This document shows, in pieces, positions 1-5,229 of a stretch of DNA of 5,584 nucleotides. The stretch covers positions 1 through 5,584 of the forward strand of contig JAEYNI010000280.1 of the NCBI GenBank assembly GCA_023412635.1, in the 5' to 3' direction. This DNA is from Bacillota bacterium. Lineage in GTDB: Bacteria; Bacillota; Clostridia; Acetivibrionales; DSM-1351. Made by a program: the position numbers and the translations under genes. Below the pieces are notes generated by a model. The model was not told the DNA's origin. It worked only from the letters and a program-made list of their open reading frames with translations, and made no database searches. Each line of letters begins with the position of its first letter. Position 1 is the stretch's first letter.

Positions 1-33
1 ATGAGTTTGAGCGAATACTTTGAAAGCGCACAT
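1..33 (-). CDS. Possible start of a divergent gene, cut by the left window edge
   Basis: On the minus strand a textbook Shine-Dalgarno sequence AAAGGAGGT (positions 51 down to 43) stands 9 bases before an ATG at 33-31. The frame that follows stays open to the edge and reads MCAFKVFAQTH. Eleven codons are too few to recognise a family. The 96 bases between this ATG and the SRAP start at 130 would then be a short divergent promoter region. Against it: this stretch is also open on the plus strand in the SRAP frame, and no convincing promoter was found for either gene. Seen: the ribosome binding site and its spacing. Inferred: that a gene starts here. Confidence 0.33.
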   Translation of the reverse strand, partial: MCAFKVFAQTH

Positions 34-129
34 GGCCAATTAACCTCCTTTATTCGCCGTATAGCGGATATGGGAGTAGACAAATTTCATTACATTTTGT
101 GGCCGCTTTTACGGCTCATGGAGGTTAAT

Positions 130-885
130 ATGTGCGGACGATATGTGGTCTTTACGGAAGAAGAAAATGCGGAATTAATAGAGATTATTAACGGAATTGA
201 CCAACGATATAAAAATGAAGCTCAACAAATGAAAACCGGAGAGATTTTTCCTACCGATACAGTTCCTGTTATTACCGCTTGTACTGATAGTTCTGTCGAT
301 TTCACCAGTACTGGAAGTTCTGCAAGTTCATTGGGTTCTGCAAATTCTGTTGGTGCGGTCAATACGGTCAGCACTCTCAGTGCTACCAGTAATATCCGTT
401 CTGAAAGCTTGCACAGTTCTGAAAAATCCATGGACGTGCATCTTTTCAAGTGGGGCTTCCCCAACTATATGAAGTCAAGTGCAGTCATCATAAATGCCCG
501 ATGTGAGACCCTTCACGAGAAGCCCACCTTTCGCAAACTTCTCGGAACAGGCAGATGCCTTGTGCCGGCAAGCGGCTTTTATGAATGGAAAGCTGCCGAC
601 GGTTCCACCAAAAAGAAGGACAAATACCTTATCCGCACAGCAGGCTCACAGCTCATGTACTTTGCCGGCTTGTACGGCAGCTTTTTAGATAAGACCGGCA
701 TCCCATCCACACGTTTTGTTATAATAACTACTGACGCAAACCATCAAATGTCGCATATACACAGTAGGATGCCGGTTATCCTCCAAAAGCCTGAGGCCAT
801 GGCCTGGATAAGTCCTCAAAATAAAGAGCTGGACAGTCTTCTCAGGCCATACGGCCGTGAACTGACCTTTGACAAGGTTGGTTGA
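130..885 (+). CDS. SRAP/YedK-family abasic-site DNA-protein crosslink protein with a serine-rich insert
   Basis: This is a 251-residue member of the SOS response-associated peptidase family (bacterial YedK, human HMCES). In that family Cys2, exposed after removal of Met1, forms a thiazolidine crosslink with abasic sites in single-stranded DNA and shields them. The start at 130 is chosen because it gives the required MCGRY N-terminus and has GGAGGT at 120-125; the in-frame ATG at position 1 would bury the cysteine. Visible active-site residues are Cys2, Asn122 and Arg124 (INAR), Glu152 (GFYEW) and His211 (HSRMPVIL), matching YedK Cys2, Asn75, Arg77, Glu105 and His160. The N-to-E spacing of 30 residues is the same as in YedK. 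Residues about 53-101 are a Ser/Thr/Ala/Gly-rich insert that accounts for the roughly 47 extra residues before Asn122. It converges on the minus-strand gene ending at 912. Family assignment is very secure; activity despite the insert is inferred. Confidence 0.95.
   Translation: MCGRYVVFTEEENAELIEIINGIDQRYKNEAQQMKTGEIFPTDTVPVITACTDSSVDFTSTGSSASSLGSANSVGAVNTVSTLSATSNIRSESLHSSEKSMDVHLFKWGFPNYMKSSAVIINARCETLHEKPTFRKLLGTGRCLVPASGFYEWKAADGSTKKKDKYLIRTAGSQLMYFAGLYGSFLDKTGIPSTRFVIITTDANHQMSHIHSRMPVILQKPEAMAWISPQNKELDSLLRPYGRELTFDKVG
286..432 (+). repeat. Low-complexity Ser/Thr-rich insert, partly built from 18-bp repeats
   Basis: This stretch encodes residues 53-101 of the SRAP protein, rich in Ser, Thr, Ala, Gly and Val. 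Its core, 316-387 (residues 63-86), can be laid out as four consecutive six-codon units, SSASSL, GSANSV, GAVNTV and STLSAT. The first two are clearest in DNA: GTTCTGCAA followed by (G/A)TTC recurs exactly 18 bases later, at 317 and 335. The segment interrupts the fold between the PTDTVPVI strand and the FKWGF strand, a place where YedK has only a short loop. It probably arose by tandem duplication and drift, and is likely disordered and exposed. Confidence 0.7.
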
Positions 886-911
886 AAAAAATTGGCATGG
901 TTCCGATAGTC

Positions 912-2474
912 TTAATTACCAGACAATGCACAAGCTTTGTTCCGGCACCCATCCAACGCACATTGTGAAGCTTTTATTGATATGTTTTCAGCACCGGGCA
1001 TGTTTACAAGCCTGTGACTCTCAATAATGGAAAGGGGACCATGCCCTCCACAAATTATACATGGTTTTTGGATGCAAGCACCTATTTGTTCGGCCAGACG
1101 GGTAATCTGCTCTCGCATCTCGGTAGCTTTTGCAGAATCGGAATTAACACTTCTCATAAGGTATGGCGCTAGTGAATTAAACTCGGCGCGTTCGGAGCTG
1201 AAGCCACTTATATTTACCAAAATATCTCCTGTAAAAAGCACTCCGAACTTCCTGCATACGAAAACCATTTCGCCGTATACATGTCCGCCGCTGCCCTCAA
1301 GTACTTCAAACTCCATATCTTCTACTTCAAAGCTTCCAATATAAAGCAGTTCATTGTGTTCTTCCGGGGTGCCCCCGTTATCAATAATAGTAAATTTATC
1401 TGTCTTTGGAGGAACATACCCTGAAATTATCCGGCTGAGCTTGCTGTAGCCAAGCCCGATATCGTTATGCTCTCTGTAATCTCGAATGCCCTGATATTGT
1501 CGTCTTAAATTGTCAGCACTTTTTTGATTAACACATATCTCGGCATCTCCCAGCTGTGATAAAAGACCGCAGTGATCAACATCGGCATGGGAAATATACA
1601 CTCGTTTGAGTCTGCTTTGCCAATCCACAAACAGTTTGTTGAAAATCTCAAACATTTCGTTTGAATAGATGGTATAGCCGGTGTCTACAAGCACCAGCTC
1701 CTTTGAAGTCTCCATAACGTAAGTATTGCTTCCGCAGGGCGGCTGGATATTATACAAAGTGACCATCGGGCTGATTTGCACCTTTTCAATATCGGCCTTG
1801 AAATTACTTCCCCTGTGGAGACTGATAAAATTTGCAAACCGTCTGATATAATCAAAAACTTTTTTAGGATTCTCACCTTTTTCCTGGAGCACCTGCCAGA
1901 TACGATTGGATTCCGAGATAAACTCCATAGTTGTTTCAGTACTTAAATGCATAAGCTTCTGCATTTCATTAGCCAGACGGATATAGAAGATTGTATTGTC
2001 CAAACTATTTTCTGCATCGTCGTAATCTTCAATATCTATCTGGTATACCTCACTTATATCCTCAAGGAGCATTTTAATGATTTTGGGATTTTCTATGAGC
2101 AAACCCATTTTAAAGTCTTGAAATCCTGTCCCATTTGAGCTTGAATTAATATATGAAATATTTATTCCATACCTGTCAAGTATTCTGAGTATTGGCAAAA
2201 CCGAACCCGGATTATCCGGAATTTTTATGTTTACAACAACAATTCTTGTCTCGGATATCTTTTCATTTAGATAGCCAATATGACCCAGTTCCTCTGCTAT
2301 GTATGTCAATTCATCTTCTGTGGCCTCCACGTCTATGAAAAGTGTATGAAGGTCAACAGCTTTATTATAGCTGACCCGGACAATATTTCCATTGTGATTG
2401 GCAATTATTTTTGAGGCAAGCATAAATGCTCCTGTTTTGTCTGGCATGTTTGTTACGTATGTTTTTCTAGGCAT
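912..2474 (-). CDS. Tandem-ACT, metallo-beta-lactamase-fold protein with flavodiiron-like metal ligands
   Basis: A 520-residue protein. Residues about 3-70 and 78-150 are two ACT-type domains (ligand-sensing folds; the second holds IPDNPGSV and GINISYI). A helical linker of about 160-225 follows, then a metallo-beta-lactamase fold from about 235. The fold shows VDTG (263-266), the metal motif H296-x-D298-x-D300-H301, then H398, D417 and H478. Zinc hydrolases normally have HxHxDH. The acidic residue in second place, plus exactly 18 residues between H398 and D417 and exactly 60 between D417 and H478, copies the flavodiiron pattern HxExDH...H-x18-D-x60-H, so a diiron site is plausible. There is no flavodoxin domain. 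The C-terminus holds three cysteines (505, 510, 515). The protein is probably cytoplasmic, with no signal peptide. TGGAGGTT lies 7 bases before the ATG. Substrate and the small molecule sensed by the ACT domains are unknown. It is divergent from the regulator-protease operon. Confidence 0.88.
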   Translation of the reverse strand: MPRKTYVTNMPDKTGAFMLASKIIANHNGNIVRVSYNKAVDLHTLFIDVEATEDELTYIAEELGHIGYLNEKISETRIVVVNIKIPDNPGSVLPILRILDRYGINISYINSSSNGTGFQDFKMGLLIENPKIIKMLLEDISEVYQIDIEDYDDAENSLDNTIFYIRLANEMQKLMHLSTETTMEFISESNRIWQVLQEKGENPKKVFDYIRRFANFISLHRGSNFKADIEKVQISPMVTLYNIQPPCGSNTYVMETSKELVLVDTGYTIYSNEMFEIFNKLFVDWQSRLKRVYISHADVDHCGLLSQLGDAEICVNQKSADNLRRQYQGIRDYREHNDIGLGYSKLSRIISGYVPPKTDKFTIIDNGGTPEEHNELLYIGSFEVEDMEFEVLEGSGGHVYGEMVFVCRKFGVLFTGDILVNISGFSSERAEFNSLAPYLMRSVNSDSAKATEMREQITRLAEQIGACIQKPCIICGGHGPLSIIESHRLVNMPGAENISIKASQCALDGCRNKACALSGN

Positions 2475-2513
2475 TATCCAACCTCCATAATTAAATCTGA
2501 TAAGCTAGTATTT

Positions 2514-2541
2514 ATTATACCTCAAATTATATGGTGCAAAC
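2514..2541 (-). promoter_or_regulatory. Weak candidate promoter for the ACT/metallo-beta-lactamase gene
   Basis: Read on the minus strand, a perfect TATAAT lies at 2519-2514, about 40 bases before the ATG at 2474. The best -35 is TTTGCA at 2540-2535, with a short 15-base spacer and 4 of 6 matches to TTGACA. There is no extended -10. The -10 is good, the -35 poor, and the region is AT-rich, so chance is possible. Confidence 0.4.
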
Positions 2542-2596
2542 TAAGTAATGGCTATTTACATTTTATGGTACTAGTTAAAATATTTTGTGTTAGATA

Positions 2597-2625
2597 TTTA
2601 CAAATAGAAATAAAACATATATAAT
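2597..2625 (+). promoter_or_regulatory. Near-consensus sigma-A promoter of the RHH-CPBP operon
   Basis: TTTACA at 2597-2602 (5 of 6 matches to TTGACA) and TATAAT at 2620-2625 (perfect) are separated by the ideal 17 bases. Transcription should start near 2632, giving an untranslated leader of about 135 bases before the ATG at 2768. A promoter this strong next to repeats suggests it is normally held down by a repressor. Confidence 0.75.
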
Positions 2626-2635
2626 CTATATAGAT
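2624..2635. promoter_or_regulatory. Perfect 12-bp palindrome over the -10/start region
   Basis: ATCTATATAGAT is identical to its own reverse complement. It overlaps the last two bases of the -10 box, spans the predicted start site, and runs into the first tandem repeat. A dimeric repressor bound here would block RNA polymerase. It is AT-rich, so part of the symmetry may be compositional. Confidence 0.45.
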
Positions 2636-2676
2636 GGTATTTGGATGGTGTATGGATGGTATTTGGATGGTTTTGT
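2633..2676 (+). promoter_or_regulatory. Four 11-bp tandem repeats, likely operator
   Basis: Four consecutive 11-base units start at 2633, 2644, 2655 and 2666. All begin GATGGT; units 1 and 3 are identical (GATGGTATTTG), unit 2 is GATGGTGTATG, and unit 4 diverges after GATGGT. A period of 11 places each copy on nearly the same face of the helix. The array begins within a base or two of the predicted transcription start and precedes a ribbon-helix-helix gene. RHH proteins are known to bind as cooperative dimers to short repeated sites, and Arc half-sites are 11 bp apart. An autoregulatory operator is inferred. Confidence 0.65.
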
Positions 2677-2767
2677 ATTGCAACTATGCAAATGCTCTTC
2701 AGAATTACTCATCGGAACTACTATGATTATTAGTTTTATTTAAATTGGAAAGGTGGATACAAATTTT

Positions 2768-3253
2768 ATGGAAACAGAAAAAATAACTATTAATATTGGG
2801 GCAATTGATCTTGGTCATATTGATCTACTGGTGGAGCAGGGTTTTTATACCAATAGAACAGACTTTATTCGTACCGCTATCAGGAATCAAATGACAGTAC
2901 ATTCAGGGGATATAAGCAACATCAAGGCCTCAGGTGCCTTAGGTCTCAATGCATCTATAAAAGACATTAATAAGCAAACAGAAGATATAAGTAATATGGT
3001 AAACAAAGTTATGACAGATGTTGATGGCGGTTTTACCGGGGGAACGGGTGTATTCAGCTACAACAGAAAAATACTGGAACAGGTTAAGCTTAGCGGCGAA
3101 AAGATTTCCCTGTTTCTTATCGGAATGCTGCTAATAGATAAAGACGTACCTGCTGAGCTGGTAAGGGAAACCTTCAGTAAAATTAAGGTATACGGAATCA
3201 TCAAGGCCAGTGAAGAGGTTAAAAAGGTTATAGCTGAATTACGTGAAAAATAA
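2768..3253 (+). CDS. Ribbon-helix-helix (CopG/Arc-like) transcriptional regulator
   Basis: A 161-residue protein whose first 42 residues form a clear RHH domain: strand KITINIG (5-11), helix A about 14-24, a turn with GFYTNRT (25-31), and helix B about 31-41 (DFIRTAIRNQM). RHH dimers insert the paired strand into the DNA major groove. The remaining 120 residues are not a family I recognise: a polar, Asn/Ser-rich stretch (44-85), a Gly-rich turn (GGFTGGTG) and a mixed helical C-terminus, possibly for oligomerisation or sensing. The ATG at 2768 is preferred, with AAAGGTGG 11 bases upstream; a GTG at 2753 would add five residues but overlaps that ribosome binding site. It is the first gene of a pair with the CPBP protease 37 bases downstream, and probably represses its own promoter through the repeats at 2633-2676. 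Confidence 0.85.
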   Translation: METEKITINIGAIDLGHIDLLVEQGFYTNRTDFIRTAIRNQMTVHSGDISNIKASGALGLNASIKDINKQTEDISNMVNKVMTDVDGGFTGGTGVFSYNRKILEQVKLSGEKISLFLIGMLLIDKDVPAELVRETFSKIKVYGIIKASEEVKKVIAELREK

Positions 3254-3277
3254 GTTAAATTACGTTAAAAAATAAAG
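3237..3277 (+). repeat. Imperfect 21-bp tandem duplication at the regulator's stop codon
   Basis: AATTACGT followed by an A-rich run and TAAG occurs at 3237 and again at 3258, an offset of 21 bases (seven codons). The first copy encodes the end of the regulator, ELREK and stop. The second, in the same frame just past the stop, reads KLR and stop. It looks like a small duplication that left a spare copy of the C-terminal codons in the spacer before the protease ribosome binding site. Confidence 0.6.
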
Positions 3278-3290
3278 AGGAGATTAGCAT

Positions 3291-4037
3291 ATGAGCAGTC
3301 TTAATCTATTCCTATTAGTCTTTTTGGCTTATTTTGCGATATATGAACCTGTAGGCGGGTTATATATGTATAGGAAATTTGTCAAAAAACAAATGGTCGA
3401 CTCAACTGAAAGGATAAAATATTATCGTAAAATATTAAGCGGGCTGTGGTTCCTTGTTGCTTGCGCTATTGCTTTTATGATATTCTACGGTTTTTCCTTG
3501 GAAGAGGTTGGAGTAAACCGGGTTACTCTACGTTTCTCTGAGCTGAACAAGCTGTTCGTTATTATTGTTGCAGCAGCTGCACTGATTTTATTTATATTGC
3601 TTACTTATCAGCTGATAGCCGCCAGACTAAGCGCAAAATATCGGCAGAAGCTGATGAACACCGATATTCCACAAGATATTTCAATTTTATTACCTGAAAC
3701 CGATGGTGAGAGAAAGCTGTGGACGTTAATTTCAATAACAGCCGGCTTAACAGAAGAATTTCTGTATAGAGGGTTCCTTTCACTGGCGCTGACTCAATTG
3801 TTTCCGGCTATAAACCTTCCCTTAACGGCAATTATTTGCAGCATTATTTTTGGCTTGGGACACAACTATCAGGGAGTTTACGGCGTTATAAAAACAGGAC
3901 TTTTAGGCTTGTTTTTCCACGCCCTCTATATTGCCACAGGTTCAATAATACCTGGTATTCTACTGCATTTTGCTATTGATCTCTCAGCTAAAGACTTCCA
4001 GAAATATAATAAAAACAATGTGACTCAAGAAATGTAA
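3291..4037 (+). CDS. CPBP-family intramembrane glutamic protease
   Basis: A 248-residue polytopic membrane protein of the CPBP (CAAX protease and bacteriocin-processing, formerly Abi) family. All three signature motifs are present: EEFLYR with Glu155, Glu156 and Arg160; FGLGH with Phe187 and His191; and HFAID with His226 and Asp230. Hydrophobic segments lie near 4-25, 50-67, 88-110, 144-153, 160-190, 200-218 and 219-230. A charged loop of about 111-143 precedes the catalytic half. Known members include the eukaryotic CAAX protease Rce1 and bacterial proteins linked to bacteriocin maturation or immunity; no substrate can be named here. The start has AGAGGAG at 3276-3282, 8 bases before the ATG. 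It sits 37 bases behind the RHH regulator and so is probably under its control. It converges with the radical SAM gene, with only 2 bases between the stop codons and no terminator in that gap. Confidence 0.92.
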   Translation: MSSLNLFLLVFLAYFAIYEPVGGLYMYRKFVKKQMVDSTERIKYYRKILSGLWFLVACAIAFMIFYGFSLEEVGVNRVTLRFSELNKLFVIIVAAAALILFILLTYQLIAARLSAKYRQKLMNTDIPQDISILLPETDGERKLWTLISITAGLTEEFLYRGFLSLALTQLFPAINLPLTAIICSIIFGLGHNYQGVYGVIKTGLLGLFFHALYIATGSIIPGILLHFAIDLSAKDFQKYNKNNVTQEM

Positions 4038-4039
4038 TG

Positions 4040-4924
4040 TCAAAACAAGCTAAGCTGCCGGTCATAATATCCGCCCTTGTACTCCGATATAATATCCTCC
4101 ATTTTATATAATAGACCATACCGGCGGCACTCCTCCTTAAACACAGCAGATAACTCCTTAGCCCTTGGAGAGTGACATGAATATGTATCCCCGAATTCTT
4201 TAATATATAACTCCTTCTTTTTTAGAAACAGCTCATCAAGCTTTGAGTAATACCAGTCTCTTTGATTCATTCGCAGGGTAACTCCAAAGGCAGCATAAAT
4301 GAATCTTGCACCGTTATCATGTGCAAGTCGGACTATTTCAGTGATGTTTTCTTCGTTATCTTCTATAAAAGGTAAAACAGGCATCATAAGAACTCCTGCA
4401 AAAATTCCGTTGTCAGTGAGTCTTTTAATTGCTGCAAATCTCTTTGAAGGAGTGGGAGCATTTGCTTCAACCTTGCCGGCCAAGCTGTCATCGGAACAGG
4501 TAATTGTTATTTTAATCAGTACGGGAGAGTGCTTTTGTATACTCTGCAATATATCAGCATCTCTTGCCACAAGATCGCTTTTTGTAGCAATTGATACACC
4601 AAAACCCAATTGATTTATTATCTCAAGAGCGCCCCTTGTCAACTCAAGCTTTTTTTCAAAGGGGTTATAGGGATCGCTCATAGCCCCGGTTCCGATAACC
4701 CCTTTCTTTCGTTTTGATTTTAAATCACGATAAATCAAGGAAAGAGCATTTTCCTTTGCCCTTACCTGATCAAAATTCTCAACATGATAACAGTCGCTCC
4801 GGCTGTCACAGTAAATGCAACCATGATTACAGCCTTTGTATATGTTCATGTTATAGTTGTTGCCAAACCAGTTATTATTCTCGGCATATCCCGAAATAAT
4901 ACTTTTAGCAGGTATATACTCCAT
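4040..4924 (-). CDS. SPL-like radical SAM protein with C-terminal QLSLF peptide
   Basis: A 294-residue radical SAM protein of the SplB-like group (COG1533), relatives of spore photoproduct lyase. The 4Fe-4S motif is C32-x3-C36-x2-C39 in KGCNHGCIYCDSRSDC. Further group features are GTGAMSDPYNP (79-89), TKSD (114-117, beta strand with SAM-pocket context), KITIT (138-142), and EANAPTPSKRFAAIKRL (153-169). The extra Cys45 and Cys250 are noted but unassigned. True spore photoproduct lyase is longer (about 340 residues), so this is a relative of unknown substrate. The last five residues, QLSLF (290-294), match the bacterial sliding-clamp-binding consensus QL(S/D)LF. The ATG at 4924 has AAGGGG 9 bases upstream, inside the last codons of the upstream YoaP-like remnant, so translation may be coupled. 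An internal inverted repeat lies at 4658-4705. Confidence 0.9.
   Translation of the reverse strand: MEYIPAKSIISGYAENNNWFGNNYNMNIYKGCNHGCIYCDSRSDCYHVENFDQVRAKENALSLIYRDLKSKRKKGVIGTGAMSDPYNPFEKKLELTRGALEIINQLGFGVSIATKSDLVARDADILQSIQKHSPVLIKITITCSDDSLAGKVEANAPTPSKRFAAIKRLTDNGIFAGVLMMPVLPFIEDNEENITEIVRLAHDNGARFIYAAFGVTLRMNQRDWYYSKLDELFLKKKELYIKEFGDTYSCHSPRAKELSAVFKEECRRYGLLYKMEDIISEYKGGYYDRQLSLF
4658..4705. repeat. Perfect 11-bp inverted repeat inside the radical SAM gene
   Basis: AAAGGGGTTAT at 4658-4668 pairs perfectly with ATAACCCCTTT at 4695-4705 across a 26-base loop. On the minus strand the arms encode KGVI and YNPF around the conserved Gly-rich/SDPYNP region. On the plus strand the right arm is followed by a T-rich stretch, so it might act as an imperfect terminator for transcripts reading through from the convergent protease operon. 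It may equally be chance within codons for conserved residues. Confidence 0.4.
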
Positions 4925-4927
4925 TAC

Positions 4928-5151
4928 TTAAAGCCCCTTCTCCTCTAGGAATTTTATAAATTTTGCTTCACTTAGTATTTCATTGGTTACAAACCTGCCG
5001 TTATAGAACAAACTGTAAGTTGTGAATGGTGCTGGCGCTGCCTGAGCCAGGCTTTCTTTGAGGCAGCGCATATATCTCCCTTTTTATCTGAATTTGCACA
5101 GCAAATGTCCTGGGAATCAATATTCTCTAAGTTTACATTTATAAAATCCAC
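4928..5151 (-). pseudogene. Collapsed YoaP-type GNAT acetyltransferase: both ends kept, middle deleted
   Basis: Two overlapping minus-strand frames carry opposite ends of one family. The upstream frame starts at GTG 5151 with AGGGGAGG 9 bases before it, reads VDFINVNLENIDSQDICC, then KKAWLRQR, which resembles the N-terminus of YoaP-like N-acetyltransferases, and stops at 4987. The second frame, usable from ATG 5071 and ending at TAA 4928-4930, encodes 47 residues including APAPFTTYSLFYNGRF and TNEILSEAKF, the signature of the C-terminal YoaP domain. Intact relatives have about 250 residues; here 224 bases remain, so the acetyl-CoA-binding core is gone and the ends are out of frame. The junction falls within about 5040-5070, where a 9-bp inverted repeat sits. 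Lost activity is near certain if the family match is right. The surviving C-terminal frame could still be translated ahead of the radical SAM gene. Confidence 0.75.
5035..5069. repeat. 9-bp inverted repeat at the pseudogene junction
   Basis: GCGCTGCCT (5035-5043) and AGGCAGCGC (5061-5069) are perfect inverted copies with a 17-base loop. They lie where the N-terminal and C-terminal reading frames of the YoaP-like remnant overlap. GC-rich arms are unusual in this AT-rich region and could have promoted the deletion or be a scar of an excised element. Confidence 0.5.
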
Positions 5152-5166
5152 GAATCAAGTCCTCCC

Positions 5167-5229
5167 CTAACTTCTGACTTCCGATTACTGACTTCCGACT
5201 ACTGACTTCTCTCTTCTGACTACTGATTT
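5167..5229. repeat. Degenerate heptanucleotide tandem repeat, nine units
   Basis: Nine back-to-back 7-base units run from 5167 to 5229 with consensus CTGACTT on the plus strand. Three units match it exactly (5174, 5188, 5202), and CTGACTA, CCGACTA, CCGATTA, CTAACTT, CTCTCTT and CTGATTT are variants. The left end touches the ribosome binding site of the YoaP remnant. The right end crosses into the coding end of the effector-binding gene and contains its TAG stop (5222-5220). The array resembles the short heptameric repeats reported between genes in cyanobacteria and other bacteria. A function is not known; slipped-strand expansion is the likely origin. Confidence 0.8.

Noticed and set aside
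1..129. N-terminal extension of SRAP from the ATG at position 1
   Set aside because: It would put 43 residues before MCGRY, whereas the family needs Cys at position 2. The ATG at 130 has its own GGAGGT.
886..911. Terminator between the convergent SRAP and ACT/metallo-beta-lactamase genes
   Set aside because: The 26-base gap contains no stem followed by a T-run on either strand.
1027..1344. Plus-strand open frame of 105 codons opposite the metallo-beta-lactamase domain
   Set aside because: It mirrors the real minus-strand gene, has no ribosome binding site and no recognisable family.
2634..2726. A 30-codon open frame across the 11-bp repeats and leader (starts MVFGWCMDG)
   Set aside because: There is no ribosome binding site before any of its ATG codons and its start nearly coincides with the predicted transcription start. 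The repeats are better explained as an operator.
2753..2767. GTG at 2753 as the start of the RHH regulator
   Set aside because: It lies inside AAAGGTGG, which is the ribosome binding site for the ATG at 2768. Little Shine-Dalgarno sequence would remain for the GTG, and the five extra residues add nothing to the RHH domain.
4299..4613. Plus-strand open frame of 104 codons opposite the radical SAM gene
   Set aside because: It is a shadow of conserved minus-strand coding sequence with no start signal.
130..4924. SRAP and the radical SAM protein as one DNA-repair cluster
   Set aside because: They lie on opposite strands about 3 kb apart with three unrelated genes between them; proximity alone does not support a joint system.
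5167..5229. CRISPR array
   Set aside because: The units are 7 bp, degenerate and without spacers, so this is a short tandem repeat.
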